Below, in pieces: positions 50,090 to 61,228 of a DNA stretch of 64,000 bases (within the stretch, counting starts at the first letter, position 1; every line of letters starts with the position of its first letter). Where the stretch lies: contig CAUJLY010000004.1 in assembly GCA_963281155.1 (NCBI GenBank), positions 5,332,001 through 5,396,000 on the forward strand, read 5' to 3'. The notes under the pieces are model-generated. The model made no database searches and was not told the DNA's origin. It was given only the letters and a program-made list of their open reading frames with translations. The DNA comes from Rhabditophanes sp. KR3021 (taxonomy: Eukaryota; Nematoda; Chromadorea; Rhabditida; Alloionematidae). The translations under genes and the position numbers were made by a program.

Positions 50090-51040
50090 ACATTTACCTC
50101 TTTAATAAAATAATTTTTCTAATTATATACCTTCTTAGTATTGTCCTCATCTAAATAAACACCGCATTCAAATCAGAGGTAAAATATTTGGTAAAACAAA
50201 GTTGCAGATGTTTGTCGCAATCTTGTTTTCCTTTTAATTAAAATCCTTCTGTTTAAACTGATCTCAAACAATGAACCGCCATCATTGAACTTGTTCTCTT
50301 AAATATAACACCACTTAACATGGCATCTTTAACTATCAGAAGATGATGTACATTTGAATTGTTGTTTGCTTTTTGAAGAGGGTCATTTGGTTTTAAAAAA
50401 CTATTGTGAGTTGCGCAAATGCCACCTACTGTTTTGTTTTCACCTTGTTAAAGATAAAATACACTGTATAATTGTTGCTACATAATTAGTCTTTATACAA
50501 AGAAACAAGTCATGAGTAAATAATTGGGTGCGTAATTGTTGTGACTTATTTGGAATAACTTAGATCAGATAACAAAAGTACTAATTGAAGGGAAGTGCAA
50601 AGTTACTATATAAAAGACCCTACTTCGTTTATATATAAGAATTATTATTTTAAACAAGAAGATAAGATCTAATAATTTTATTGTCGACTAATGTCAGTTA
50701 AATTAATTTGATATAGCAGCAACATTTTTATGAAATAGGTACATTATAAAAGTGATGTTTATTAAAGCTGTGAAATTGACAATTTAATAACAAATACTTG
50801 TGTCAATTTTACAAAAATATAAAATTAGCATTCAGTAAGCATGGGAACTTCTCTGGCTTCCATTGTTAAAATCTTGTGAATCTTTCATTAAATAATCTTG
50901 TATTTGATCTAACACATTCAAAGTTGCTAAACAAGTTGTTTTATGGCGACAATATCTTTTGGAAACATTGGGAGTGTGTTGAAAGCTAAGAATCGTCATT
51001 TTCAGTTAAATTATCTCTTTTGGTTCTTATTTTAGCACAA
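50090..51040. other. Intergenic stretch without gene
   Basis: About 950 bp between the 3' ends of Frizzled and the small membrane protein. AT-rich, nothing recognised. Confidence 0.5.
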
Positions 51041-51041
51041 G

Positions 51042-51464
51042 TTAAAGGATGCATTGCAATAGATTCATTGTCGTTGGCGGTTTGATTTCGGCTTTTGTGA
51101 ACTGTTCTTTCAATTTTCTAGTACTTTCATCATTCTTGACAACACTGTTACCAAGTTGATTGGGAGCTGTGAGGTTTTTGGGTTTGAGCATTTTCTTAGC
51201 TTTTGAATACTTACCATGGTCGTCACAACTATCCTTAACCACCTCTGGCTTAACAACATCTCTATCCAAGAGCAATTCTTTTGAAGTTCTAACTTTCTTG
51301 CTCTTAGTAGCAAGTATCTTTTGTGCTATTTTGGCATCTTGTTCATTGTACACACCTATTTGTTCACCCTTCTTTCCACATTGAGTAAATAAGCATAACC
51401 CAGGCAAGACAATAAATCCCGGAACAATAATATATGACCAAACAAAAAATAGATAACTGAACAT
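51042..51464 (-). CDS. Small Lys-rich single-pass membrane protein (140 aa), unknown family
   Basis: Single exon. The upstream extension starts at TTG, so I place the start at ATG 51464. A hydrophobic N-terminal segment (MFSYLFFVWSYIIVPGFIVL) could be a signal anchor. The remainder is hydrophilic and Lys-rich (ILATKSKKVRTSKELLL, KAKKMLKPKNL) with a few Cys. No domain recognised. It sits between Frizzled and the CD36-family gene, convergent with the former. Confidence 0.5.
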   Translation of the reverse strand: MFSYLFFVWSYIIVPGFIVLPGLCLFTQCGKKGEQIGVYNEQDAKIAQKILATKSKKVRTSKELLLDRDVVKPEVVKDSCDDHGKYSKAKKMLKPKNLTAPNQLGNSVVKNDESTRKLKEQFTKAEIKPPTTMNLLQCIL

Positions 51465-51847
51465 CGTCTTCTTGGTAAATGAATGACGTGTATTGAACAA
51501 AACATCTACAAATTATGGTTCTTATTTAAATTAAAATACATAATAAAATTTGAATATTGTTCTTATTTGGATATGGAACAAGGCCTCAATTTGTTTAAAA
51601 TAAAATATGATTTATTAAAATTTAAATCATTCAATTTGGACGGATAAATGTTTTCAAAGAGCATGAAATCATTTGGTCTTTCATTTGTTGGAAATGGTAT
51701 TGAGTGTCAAAAGATAAAAATGAAACATATAAACTAAACAGTATTTTGTCAAATATCCCCAATTACATTATGACTATTTCATTATCTACTTTTTAATTAC
51801 ATTTGCTATATTTCAATTTATTATATTTCAATAAACACAATTATAAA

Positions 51848-54800
51848 TTAATCTTCTTTTTTCATATCAGACGATCTGTAGCAAGACACCACTAGACATG
51901 AGATGATCGATAGCACCATAAGAACGGCTCCAAGTCCTACTCCAACTGTCCAACTCAAAATTGTAGCCAAATTTTTTGGATCAAATAATTGATTATTAAG
52001 TGAATTGACAGTTCCCATATCTGTTAAGAATGTTTGATTTAAATGAACCAGTGGATATGCACCAGGTGGAATAATACTGAAGACTGATATGTTTGAGTAT
52101 TGCTTCATCATTACATTAATTTGCATTTTTTGATTGGCTCGCAAAACTGTTCCTGTTGTCTAAAAATTGAAGGTTATTTTTGATTATAAAAATGTAAAAA
52201 CATACTGGTTCAACATCTAAAGTTGTTTGATCTACCTCGTCAACTGGATTAAATCGAGGAAACAATCTGATTACACTTTCTTCGGATCCGTGGAAGTGAG
52301 GATTACTGACGGCCAATGGAGGGTTGTTTGCAATACATCTACTCATGTCAGACAATCCTTTTGGCATACAATAACTTCCTTTCTTGTGCTCATAATAGTT
52401 TCCATCTAAAGGACTGCAGAAACCACAATTTTGTTCATTGTCATAATTGAAGTTATCATCTGTAGCAAAAAAGCGATAAGTATCAATTCCCTTTACCGAC
52501 GTTTCTCTGCTATAAGCAAACTTGATTGATCTGCAAATATCTTCAACATAAGCATAAATTGTATCGGTCTTTTTAATTTGAGCTTTGAAAAAATCGGCAT
52601 TTGTTCCTAGCATATCACGAGCTCTGTTATTGTCAAGTCTCAGACAACTTTTCATTTTACCGTCGAAAGGCCACCACGCTTGAGGTACTCGATTTCCATC
52701 ACTTGTAATGTTTCCACTTTGGTCTATGAAACTATATGTTTGACCAACTTTAGACTGTTCATCAATTCCTGTAAAGTCGAGAAAAAAATCATTAAACAAT
52801 GTATACTTTAACTACAAACGAGTGATTTTATATATTTACGGATAAATGTCTCAATTAGAAAAGAGGTTTTCGATAGAAAAAAGTATTCTATGACTGTAAT
52901 CACATTAGATATTTTTTAATTTGATAATTCCAATTACAAGATGTCACAAATGGCTAATACCAGTTATAAAGAAAAACCAAAGAAAAGACCAAACTTAATG
53001 TTACGCCAACAATAACTAGAAGCAAAACCATCCGTCAAGATGATAAAGCTGAAGGTAAGTATTAGACAATCAATCTAGTAATCAAATTCTAGGTGATGTC
53101 ATTGTGTTGAGCCAGCAATTATGCAGAGTGTCGAAAAAGGAATTCAGAGCCATTGGTCTTCAAGAAGGATATAATCTACCCCTTGAAGGGTGTATGAGAA
53201 TACTAAATATGAATCCCCTTTGTACAACACCTTACTATAATGCTCTGGCAGTTATCATAATCTCTTTGTCGAAAATATAGGTCATACGGCAACATTTTAT
53301 AGCTCGACCTTTATGAGCTTTCCTCAATTTGTAGCAGGTTTCAAAAATAAAAGAATGAAGAAAGGTGTGGTAATTGAAGGTGAGACAAAATGTTTTGTTT
53401 TGCAAACTAGTCAATATTTAAGTTCGATTGTTAACAACAATGAAAGAAGACTTTAAATTTCAAGTTAATCAAAAATTGTTCGAGTGTAGATCTTCTGGAT
53501 TTAGAATTTGCCGATGATAACGATCCCGCCTACTTCATCAAAAAAGCTAAACATGATGTCCTATCAATGGCTGCAAGAAGAAATGAAATACCAGATCTTA
53601 CTGGATTATCTGGCAACTACAATACTCTAATGGAAACTCTCACGGATGCTGAAGACTCTTCTGCCGATCTTCCGAGAATGCTGTATGAAGAAGAAAACGA
53701 AGATAAATTTTGTACTTTAATAGAATATTCAGATCGCAAAAGAATACAAGAACGTCGACATTCCTATTGCTAGCTGATGATAATGCGGTTGAAGCCCTTG
53801 AAAATTGATTCTACAATAATTTTATCGTTGGTTATAAAGTGTCTGAGATTAAAAAGACGCCTCCACGAAACATCAATATTAATGTTAGCGATAAATTTAA
53901 ATGTCCCGCAAAAGGATGCAAGTACAGAACCAATTATTATCTTGAATTGAAAAGGAGTGTAAGAAGAGGTATGAAAATAATCAAAATCTGACTGACGGGA
54001 AATTATGGAAGCATTTGATGCAGAAACTTGAAAAGACTACTGCTTCGTAAGTTGTTAAAGAAGACGAAGCACTCAACATACGTCTTCTTGGACATCCCTT
54101 CTGCTGTTGAAGTGGGGAAACTGTCTTTCACTGAATTCAAGAAACTTGTTTTTTATGTCGGTGTGGTAAAGAAAAGAGTACAACAACATTACTTAAAGAC
54201 TAAATGAACATGGCTCGTTATATTCTATTAGACCGAAAGACAAACGATGCAGAAATATTTGGAAAGATGAATGAGAAGTAGTCGCCATTTACATTGATGA
54301 CCACCTTGTAAATCAAGCTCTAGAGTTGGAATACCTGCTATGCTCGCCTTACGAAGACAACTGACTAATGTGACCGATTCCGGCCAATCCAACCCAGTAA
54401 TGTATTTGAAGCATTCTGCCACTGTCAAGAGAATCAGTGAACTGGCTCATAAACTAATTTTCGACCAAATATCTTCAAGTGTTTTGTTTTTTTAATCCTC
54501 GTGTTCCAAATAAATTCACCTGTTCTAACTGTATAAATCAAACCCATTGTATTATTTACTTGATTTACAGCAATTGGTGGGATTGTAATATCTATTCCAT
54601 TCAGGAAACTTTTAATTCCAGGAACAACAGTTTCTACAATTGTGAGAATATTTTTGAACATTTTTGTGAAAATAGGATCTTGGTAGCCTAAACAGAAAAT
54701 AACATTAATATAAAATATTGAGTGTTTTTTTATAATTTGTTTCGTGTAAGTAAATATTATAACTTCATAGAAGGTTCCATAAAGAATCACTCCAGAAGGT

Positions 54801-56483
54801 GTTGGAGACTTGTGTCTTTAATTTTTATTTGTTCCTTCACATATATTACACGTCTTTTGTACTGTTTTCATTAAAAATAGAAGGATAGTGGGGATTAACA
54901 TGCTGCTCATGTTATTCAAGCAAGGTTTGTGGGAAAAGATTCAAAAGTGCTGATAATGTGACACCTAATCTCAAGGATGTTCCTTTTGATGATTGTTTCG
55001 TGGTAAACTTCAAGTTAGACCTTCCCCGCCTGCGGAAAGAAAAAGATTGTGGAGGAATTTTGTCAAATTGCTCAAGGAATATGGCGTCGTTCAAAGTATT
55101 GCATCTGAGTTCATGTTCGGTGGTGTCAGTCCTTTTGAAAGTTACAATTCAAGAGGCTATCAAAGCGATAGAACTAATGTAACATTGTTACATGGAATTG
55201 CATGTACATGTCATACTGATCTTACTTTTATGAATAAAATAATGCAAGTGTCTTAAGCTGTCCAACAATACTTGAGTTAATTGAAGGAGACTTGAAAGCA
55301 CCAAATGTAATGGGAAACTTAATATTACGGGAAGAATGGCTACTCACATGTCTTATTACAACAAAGCTGTTAAATGGATATTTTTGTTCGATTCTAAAGA
55401 AAACGCAATGAGCAAGGCATTCGTGCTGGCAAAGAAATGATTGTTTTAAGGAAGACCTAATCTTCAGAGCATTGGCCGAGAATGTTGAAGATGTTATAAT
55501 AGATTACACTAGGGATACAAACACCAATTCCGATTCTGGCAAAGCGTCTTATGAGATCATCTACAATGTGCTCCCAGAAATAAAATATGAGCAGTTAAGT
55601 TGACTCTACAAGACATTTTAAAAGGTAATGAATGTGTTCCATTGAAACAACCTTCAAAGAAAATCTGATTTGATGGTAATATTTTTTATCCCATTTTTTA
55701 ATTTAATAAATTTCATTAATTTTTGACTTTGCCTTAAACTAACCTTTGAAAAGTAAATCACCTGCTGTTACTTTTACAAACGGCCCTACACCAAATGCTT
55801 TCATCCCATTAGCAAGTAAATTTCTTATTTGATCGATAAGTGACCCAATGTCGATGTCTTCCTTAACCTTATTAGTGGCACCACAAATAAATGGTTTAAT
55901 TTTTGCTGGCAATTTATCACATATATTTTCCGCGTCTAAATTGTCATAAAGAATCATAAATGTGAGGTCAGGCACAATAAATTGGTCACTTTCTAGACAT
56001 GTTGAGCAACTGGTTTTTGGATCGAAAACAAAAACTTTCTTCCTACTAAAGGAGAATAATTTTTTATTTTGACTAAAGCTTTGATTATAGTGTATCCATG
56101 TTTCTTTATACGAATAAGGCCCCTTCTCCGTTACGTCTGGCAATGAGCCGCGAGTCACAATTTCGAGGGTATTAGTGTAGTTAAAAATATAATAAGTCAT
56201 ATATTTCTCGAATTTGTTATTTAACCATTGATCAGAAAATTCATTAAGCTTATTTGCACTTTCCTCTTTAATTACGAACTTCTAAATAAAAAATGCATAA
56301 CAGGATAATTGTTAGAAAACGGACTGGACAACTTTATTAATAATTAAAACTAACCTCATTAACAGTGCTAGTAAGAATGTTTTGAAATATTACAAAGTGG
56401 AAAATAAACCCCATAATGAATAAAATAAGGCCGATAATAAAGAAAATAAAGCCCGCAATACGTACTTTGTTTGAAGGATTCAT
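51848..56483 (-). CDS. CD36 / scavenger receptor class B family protein (SCAV-like)
   Basis: Exons 56483-56355, 56281-55744, 54687-54520, 52768-52206 and 52159-51848 give 569 residues in frame. It has an N-terminal TM (IAGFIFFIIGLILFIMGFIF) and a large ectodomain. Family landmarks are GSLPDVTEKGPYSYKETW, DLLFKGYQDPIF, a YTVRTG segment and a C-terminal Cys cluster (CGFCSPLDG...CMPKGL...C). A second TM (ILSWTVGVGLGAVLMVLSII) and a short tail (SSDMKKED) follow. The hairpin topology with both ends cytoplasmic is typical of CD36/LIMP2, which transport lipids or bind lipoproteins. C. elegans has several SCAV paralogues. Introns 2 and 3 are expanded by plus-strand nuclease relics; the other two introns are 46 and 73 nt. 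Confidence 0.88.
52930..54430 (+). pseudogene. Intronic GIY-YIG nuclease-like gene or relic, copy 12
   Basis: In CD36-family intron 3 (54519-52769), antisense. An N-terminal exon (about 52941-53053) ends at GTAAGTATTAG; TCAAATTCTAG leads to DVIVLSQQLCRVSKKEFRAI. More exon-like frames follow (IGHTATFYSSTFMSFPQF; then LEFADDNDPAYF to 53773). A zinc-finger-like remnant (KFKCPAKGCKYRTNYYLELK) is near 53895. STYVFLDIPSAVEVGKLSFT then gives EFKKLVFYVGVVKKRVQQHY, the YVxLD...F...FYVG...R..QH core. It looks like a decayed multi-exon gene with zinc finger and GIY-YIG domains. Confidence 0.6.
54830..55660 (+). pseudogene. Intronic nuclease-family relic, copy 13
   Basis: In CD36-family intron 2 (55743-54688), antisense. 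Frames at 54958-55182 and 54993-55256 contain KDVPFDDCFVVNFKLDLPRL and YNSRGYQSDRTNVTLLHGIA. Near 55340 is ITGRMATHMSYYNKAVKWIF with LFDSKE. The C-terminal module is well preserved: ALAENVEDVIIDYTRDTNTN, then SDSGKASYEIIYNVLPEIK. The YxG core is not intact. Assigned to the family by the C-terminal module, strand and setting. Confidence 0.5.
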
Positions 56484-56965
56484 TTCAGTTTATAATATGT
56501 AAATAGAATGAATTAGAATAGGTAATAGAATAAATTAGAATAGGTAAAGAAATATAAATGTGTTACTAATATGTCAAGAAATAAAATCAAATATCAAAAG
56601 CAAAGAAAGTGTTTTCTTATAAATGTGTATATCAAGTCACAAAAATTTGTATGTTTCTAATAAAAAGTCCGATAAGCTGAAACATAGGTATACCGATATA
56701 TGGTTAGCATATGCACCACATTCAAAACGCTTACACTATCACCAATCCATTAATTGTGTCAATTTTATGGCGCAACAGTTGATTATAAAGTGTTATAAAA
56801 TTTATTCTTTATCACAAAAAAATAAAATAAAGTAATATAATAATGCTTACAGAATTATTTAATTATTAAGATCGGATTAACTCCAACTATTTGAGTGTAT
56901 AAAAGTGTCTATCCTTTTACGTTTTAACTAGCCATTTTGTGTAGGAAAGTTTCTTTCAATATGCT

Positions 56966-59527
56966 TTATTTTTTAAAGTCTGTACTTCCTTTCTGCAGTT
57001 GATTAAGAATTCGCATTTTTTGGGCAAATTGGTGGTCAATATTATTTTCCTGCAATAGAATACAAATGATAACGTACTGAGTGGAATGTTATTAAAGATA
57101 AGGAATCATCTTAAATGATAATTAATAATTAATAGATAAATGAGCAATTTATCACTCTAAACTTATAAAGGCTCTTATATTGTATTTTATGTAGTTTTAT
57201 AATTAAAGAGATGGTTATGACACTACAATACACTAATCAAATATCTTTTTTGAATATAACTTCAAGTTACCTTTATTGTAGCAAGGGCTTCGTCGACAAT
57301 GTCCTTTGCTGCATTTTCAACATTGCCACTCTTTGAAATTCGTTTGTTAAAATATCCCATTAAACCTACAGCCGCATTTTTTATTGCTGGCATAAATTCT
57401 GAAGTTTTGTCAGAATTAATAGAAGTGTTAATGGTGAAAGTTGAATTGAGGGGTTTTTGAGTGTTTTTACGAAAAGGTACAATGTATGTTAGAGGGAAAG
57501 ATGCACTCGGTGATGACGGTTTATCTTGACGTTGGGAAACAATGTTTTGGTAATTTGAAACTAAAAGGTTATTTTTTGGAATTGTTATAAATAGTCGTGT
57601 AATAATAATTAAAGTAATTAACACTTACGAATTGGGACAGTTAGCTTTTTGCTTATCACGACATCACCAGGCTGACTCGAAGCTGGAATTTCAGCTTTTT
57701 TTATAACCGCACCTGGGGCAATAATCGCATTTGAGGCATAACTTGAAGCAAACGCATTAAAATCAAATGGATAGTTATTTAAGTCAGGTTGTCTGGAATT
57801 ATCGGTTTGATGAATGTATTGAGGACCTAGATTAGCAATTGGAATGTATACTGTGCAAGTAGGGCATGGTAAACAAGGCTGAGTTAGTAAAATTGTCTTA
57901 TCGGAAATACAAGGTGGTAACTTTGTAGTTTGAATTTGATCTGTGGTGATATTATTTTTAATAGGTTCTTTAGTTGTATCCAAAACCGGAACTAAATAAA
58001 TCACATAAAATTATTTGTCAATCATTTAATAAATGCAATTCATCTTTTTGTATGTGTAATTTTGACACATTAAAGTGCAATAATTGCAAGTTAATGGTGT
58101 CATTCAAATATGCAAAAGCAGAGATGTTAAAAATACCTGTAGTTGTCGTAGAATGTGTTCTAGAATCATCTGGACTACTTGAGGTAATATTTTCAGTTGT
58201 AGATATTGACTTGACTGTTATTTCTGTGGGTAAAGTTCTAGTTGTAGCTGGATTTGTTATTAAGACTGTGGAGGCTTCTGTTGTAAAGATTGAGGTGATA
58301 GAGTTTTGGGTGGTTAAAATAGTTGGCGTTGGAGCAACAGTACTTGGCATGAACTGTTTTGTTGAGGAAGATATTTGAGTTGTAAAAATATCGTCAAAGT
58401 TTGGGAATATTGTAGTTATTTTTGATGCTACTGGTATTGTAAAAGTTGGTATTGCTGTAGAAGAAGTTGGGATAGTTGTTGGAGTTGTTGTAGAAGTTGA
58501 TGTTGTAGCAGTTGTAGATGGTGTTACAGGAATTGTAGCTTGAATTGTAGGTGATGTTTTAGTTGTTAATATTTCTTTCGTAGTTGACATTTCTTTAGTA
58601 GTTGGTACTTCTTTAGTAGTTTGTGTAGGCTTTAAATAAATTGGTACGCAAAGATTACATCGTGTATTAATTAAAATACATTTTACACATTTATCGCAAT
58701 TATAGTTTGAACGCATTTCTTTCGTGACACGAAATATTGGACCGTGTCCTGGGACTATTACTTGGGCATTACAAATAACTTTTCTTCTGCTAACCATTCC
58801 AATTTGAGCATTCCAGGCATCATTCGTCCACTCTATAATATTTCCTACGGCATCAGACTCATCATAAAATAAGTCTCCCACTACTGCTACACTCCCACAA
58901 CAACTCGTCCTTACCATAACAGTCAGATCTTGATTTGTATGACCAGGTGTATTCCACAACTCCACATTGTTAGTTAATTTCATAGAATCATTGTATAACA
59001 GTTCTGTTGTAACATATGTATTGTCAGTATATTCATAAGAAGCAAAAAAATGCCTAGCATTGGAAAAGAAGTTTGCCTGTCCAGTATGATCAGGATGACC
59101 ATGTGTTGCAATTGCCATATTCACAATTCCTGGAGATATATTTTGTTTGGCTAACATTTCCAGCATTGTTTCCTTTCCTACAAGATCTGTTGCCGATGGA
59201 GAGTCTACAACCAAATAATAGCCATTATCTTTGATCAAAGTAACACTTCCAGTCATTTTAGTATATTGCAATGAACGTGTCATATTACCCACGACCAAAG
59301 AAACAACTCCAACATTTAAAGGAATTTTGACGTCACGGTTAATATAACTGAGACTGTTGTCTTTCTGAAAGGTATGTTAAGTTAAATATATTATAAAATT
59401 ATTTAATGTAAACATCATATGGCGAATCCAGCAAATGTGTTGTATTTACACTCACCTGGTCATGAATACTTTTGCCATTAGTCATGTCATAACAAATTAT
59501 TAGCATAAAAGCAGTAAGTAATTTCAT
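56966..59527 (-). CDS. Secreted metallo-beta-lactamase-fold protein with Thr-rich tail
   Basis: Exons 59527-59456, 59364-58137, 57991-57629, 57560-57271 and 57049-56966 give 678 residues in frame. It has a signal peptide (MKLLTAFMLIICYDMTNG). The MBL fold carries the metal-site motifs ATHGHPDHTG, WNTPGHTNQDL, VVGDLFYDE and VPGHGP, so the catalytic site looks complete. The domain is nearest the MBLAC1/SWIP-10 type. A Cys cluster (CDKCVKCILINTRCNLC) closes it. Next come about 190 residues rich in Thr/Ser/Pro (repeats of TTKE; TTATTSTSTTTPTTIP), a mucin-like O-glycosylation region, then three exons without known domain. Substrate unknown. Confidence 0.78.
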
Positions 59528-59639
59528 TGTAGCTAATTTGAAAGTAAATAATATTTAATATTTTTGAAAGTTTTTAAAAATTAGGTATATTGTTGCTATC
59601 TGAATGACCTTCTAATGTTGACTGTTCGTTTATATTTAC

Positions 59640-61220
59640 ATAACAAATACAAGATTAAATTTAATCTTTCTAAGCTTAATTCTTCGACATAAAAACTATG
59701 TGTTGTACATCTTCTTATGCCGTTTTTATGACTCTTTGCAATAATTATAAATTACTTGTTTTGAATTAACCATACTAAATATATTTTAAAAATATGCAAA
59801 AACAGATTTATAAATTTTTTAATATCGTTGATATCTATATTGCGGATTAACAAAACTAAGTTTTAAAATTTATTTGCAATGATGTAAATATAGTTTTTGT
59901 ATTTCATGAGTACGTCCAAAAATCAAATTATTAATTTGTTTCATTTTTTAAATCACACAATTTGCAAACTTTTCAGTTAGTCTATACATGTTTATTTATA
60001 AAGATTGATATGTCTTGATGCTTAGTTACTAAATCATTATGATGAAAGGCAGCCATTGATAGTGTATGTAATATTCTATCAGTGAAAATGTCTGTAATTA
60101 ATTTAATTACATAAGTGTGCGGCCGTTCTACTATATTTTAAAATTTCAATATCAATTTTCACACATAATTACTTTTTTGAAGAAAAGTACAATATTTTGA
60201 CGAGTCAGAAATTTTTTGCTTATCAAATAAATTTAATTGAGCTGAAATGAACCTCTAAATCAGTGCTTTCAAAGCTGTAGAAGATTGCGTAACATAACCT
60301 TCAAAATGATTGCTACTAAATAGTTTCTTAAATCTCATTATAGTATTTGTATCTTTAATGCTTTGAAATAACTCATTTTTTCAAATTCAACACTCACATT
60401 TTCTGATAAAAGGTGATTCCAAACTTTATTGCAATTGTAACTTTGTATAACTATTTAAAACTAATCTATGAGAATAAAGTAGATATATTGCTACAAACAT
60501 AGATGATTTCGGCATAGAATGTTAATGAATCTTTAACACGCTGACAATTGTAATAGTTTAAGAAACTACTCTGCAATAAAAATGAAAGTATGATTTTAAT
60601 CATCGTTAAATGGGGAAGTTAGGTGTAAAAATAAGTAATCTCTTAACATCCGTAAATTTGAAATTTAGGTTAAGATTCGCTGCATGTAATTGAGTTTGAC
60701 AAAATAGCCACACTTTTATACGCATCCCAAATATATTCGAAATCAACCATGACCTTTATTTTGTCACTAACTTTTAGATACATACAGTGTCTTTTATTGA
60801 ATGAGCTATTCATTAAAAAATGATATCTTATTTATTAAATCTTATTATTAGTATTGACTGCTATAAAGTTAAAAATTATTGCTAAACGTAAATTTTGCAA
60901 CAAATTAAGGAATTTTTAAGTTTTACAATGTGCAAGTTAATGCAGTTATTCATGACAAATTATTACCATTGTTTTCAAAACGGGTTTTAGGCCATAAATT
61001 ATAATATTTAACTTTTTTAGAATCAATCGTCCTAACGGCAATTCATGTACCTAATTAATAATCTACTTTTTAATTTACGTATAATAAATTGTCACTTTAC
61101 AAGTTTTATCAAGACCAACATAATTTTTAAATAATATATAAATTTTTCAGTGTTGAACTTCTTACTAAAATATTAGTTGAAAAGTCATCGTTTGATTATT
61201 TGTATTGACTCCATATTAAT
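59640..61220. other. Intergenic stretch, 1.6 kb, between divergent genes
   Basis: Separates the MBL-fold gene (-) from the esterase gene (+). AT-rich; I see no coding or RNA feature and no nuclease relic. Confidence 0.5.
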
Positions 61221-61228
61221 GTAAAATA

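Noticed and set aside
2330..55660. GIY-YIG relics as Penelope-like retroelements
   Set aside because: Penelope elements carry a reverse transcriptase next to GIY-YIG. I find no RT-like frame near any copy, the copies contain spliceosomal introns, and the motif order fits the LEM-3 type better.
2330..55660. Relics as part of a Maverick/Polinton or virophage
   Set aside because: No integrase, protein-primed polymerase, ATPase or capsid-like frame is visible in the inserts, which are only 0.4-1.7 kb each.
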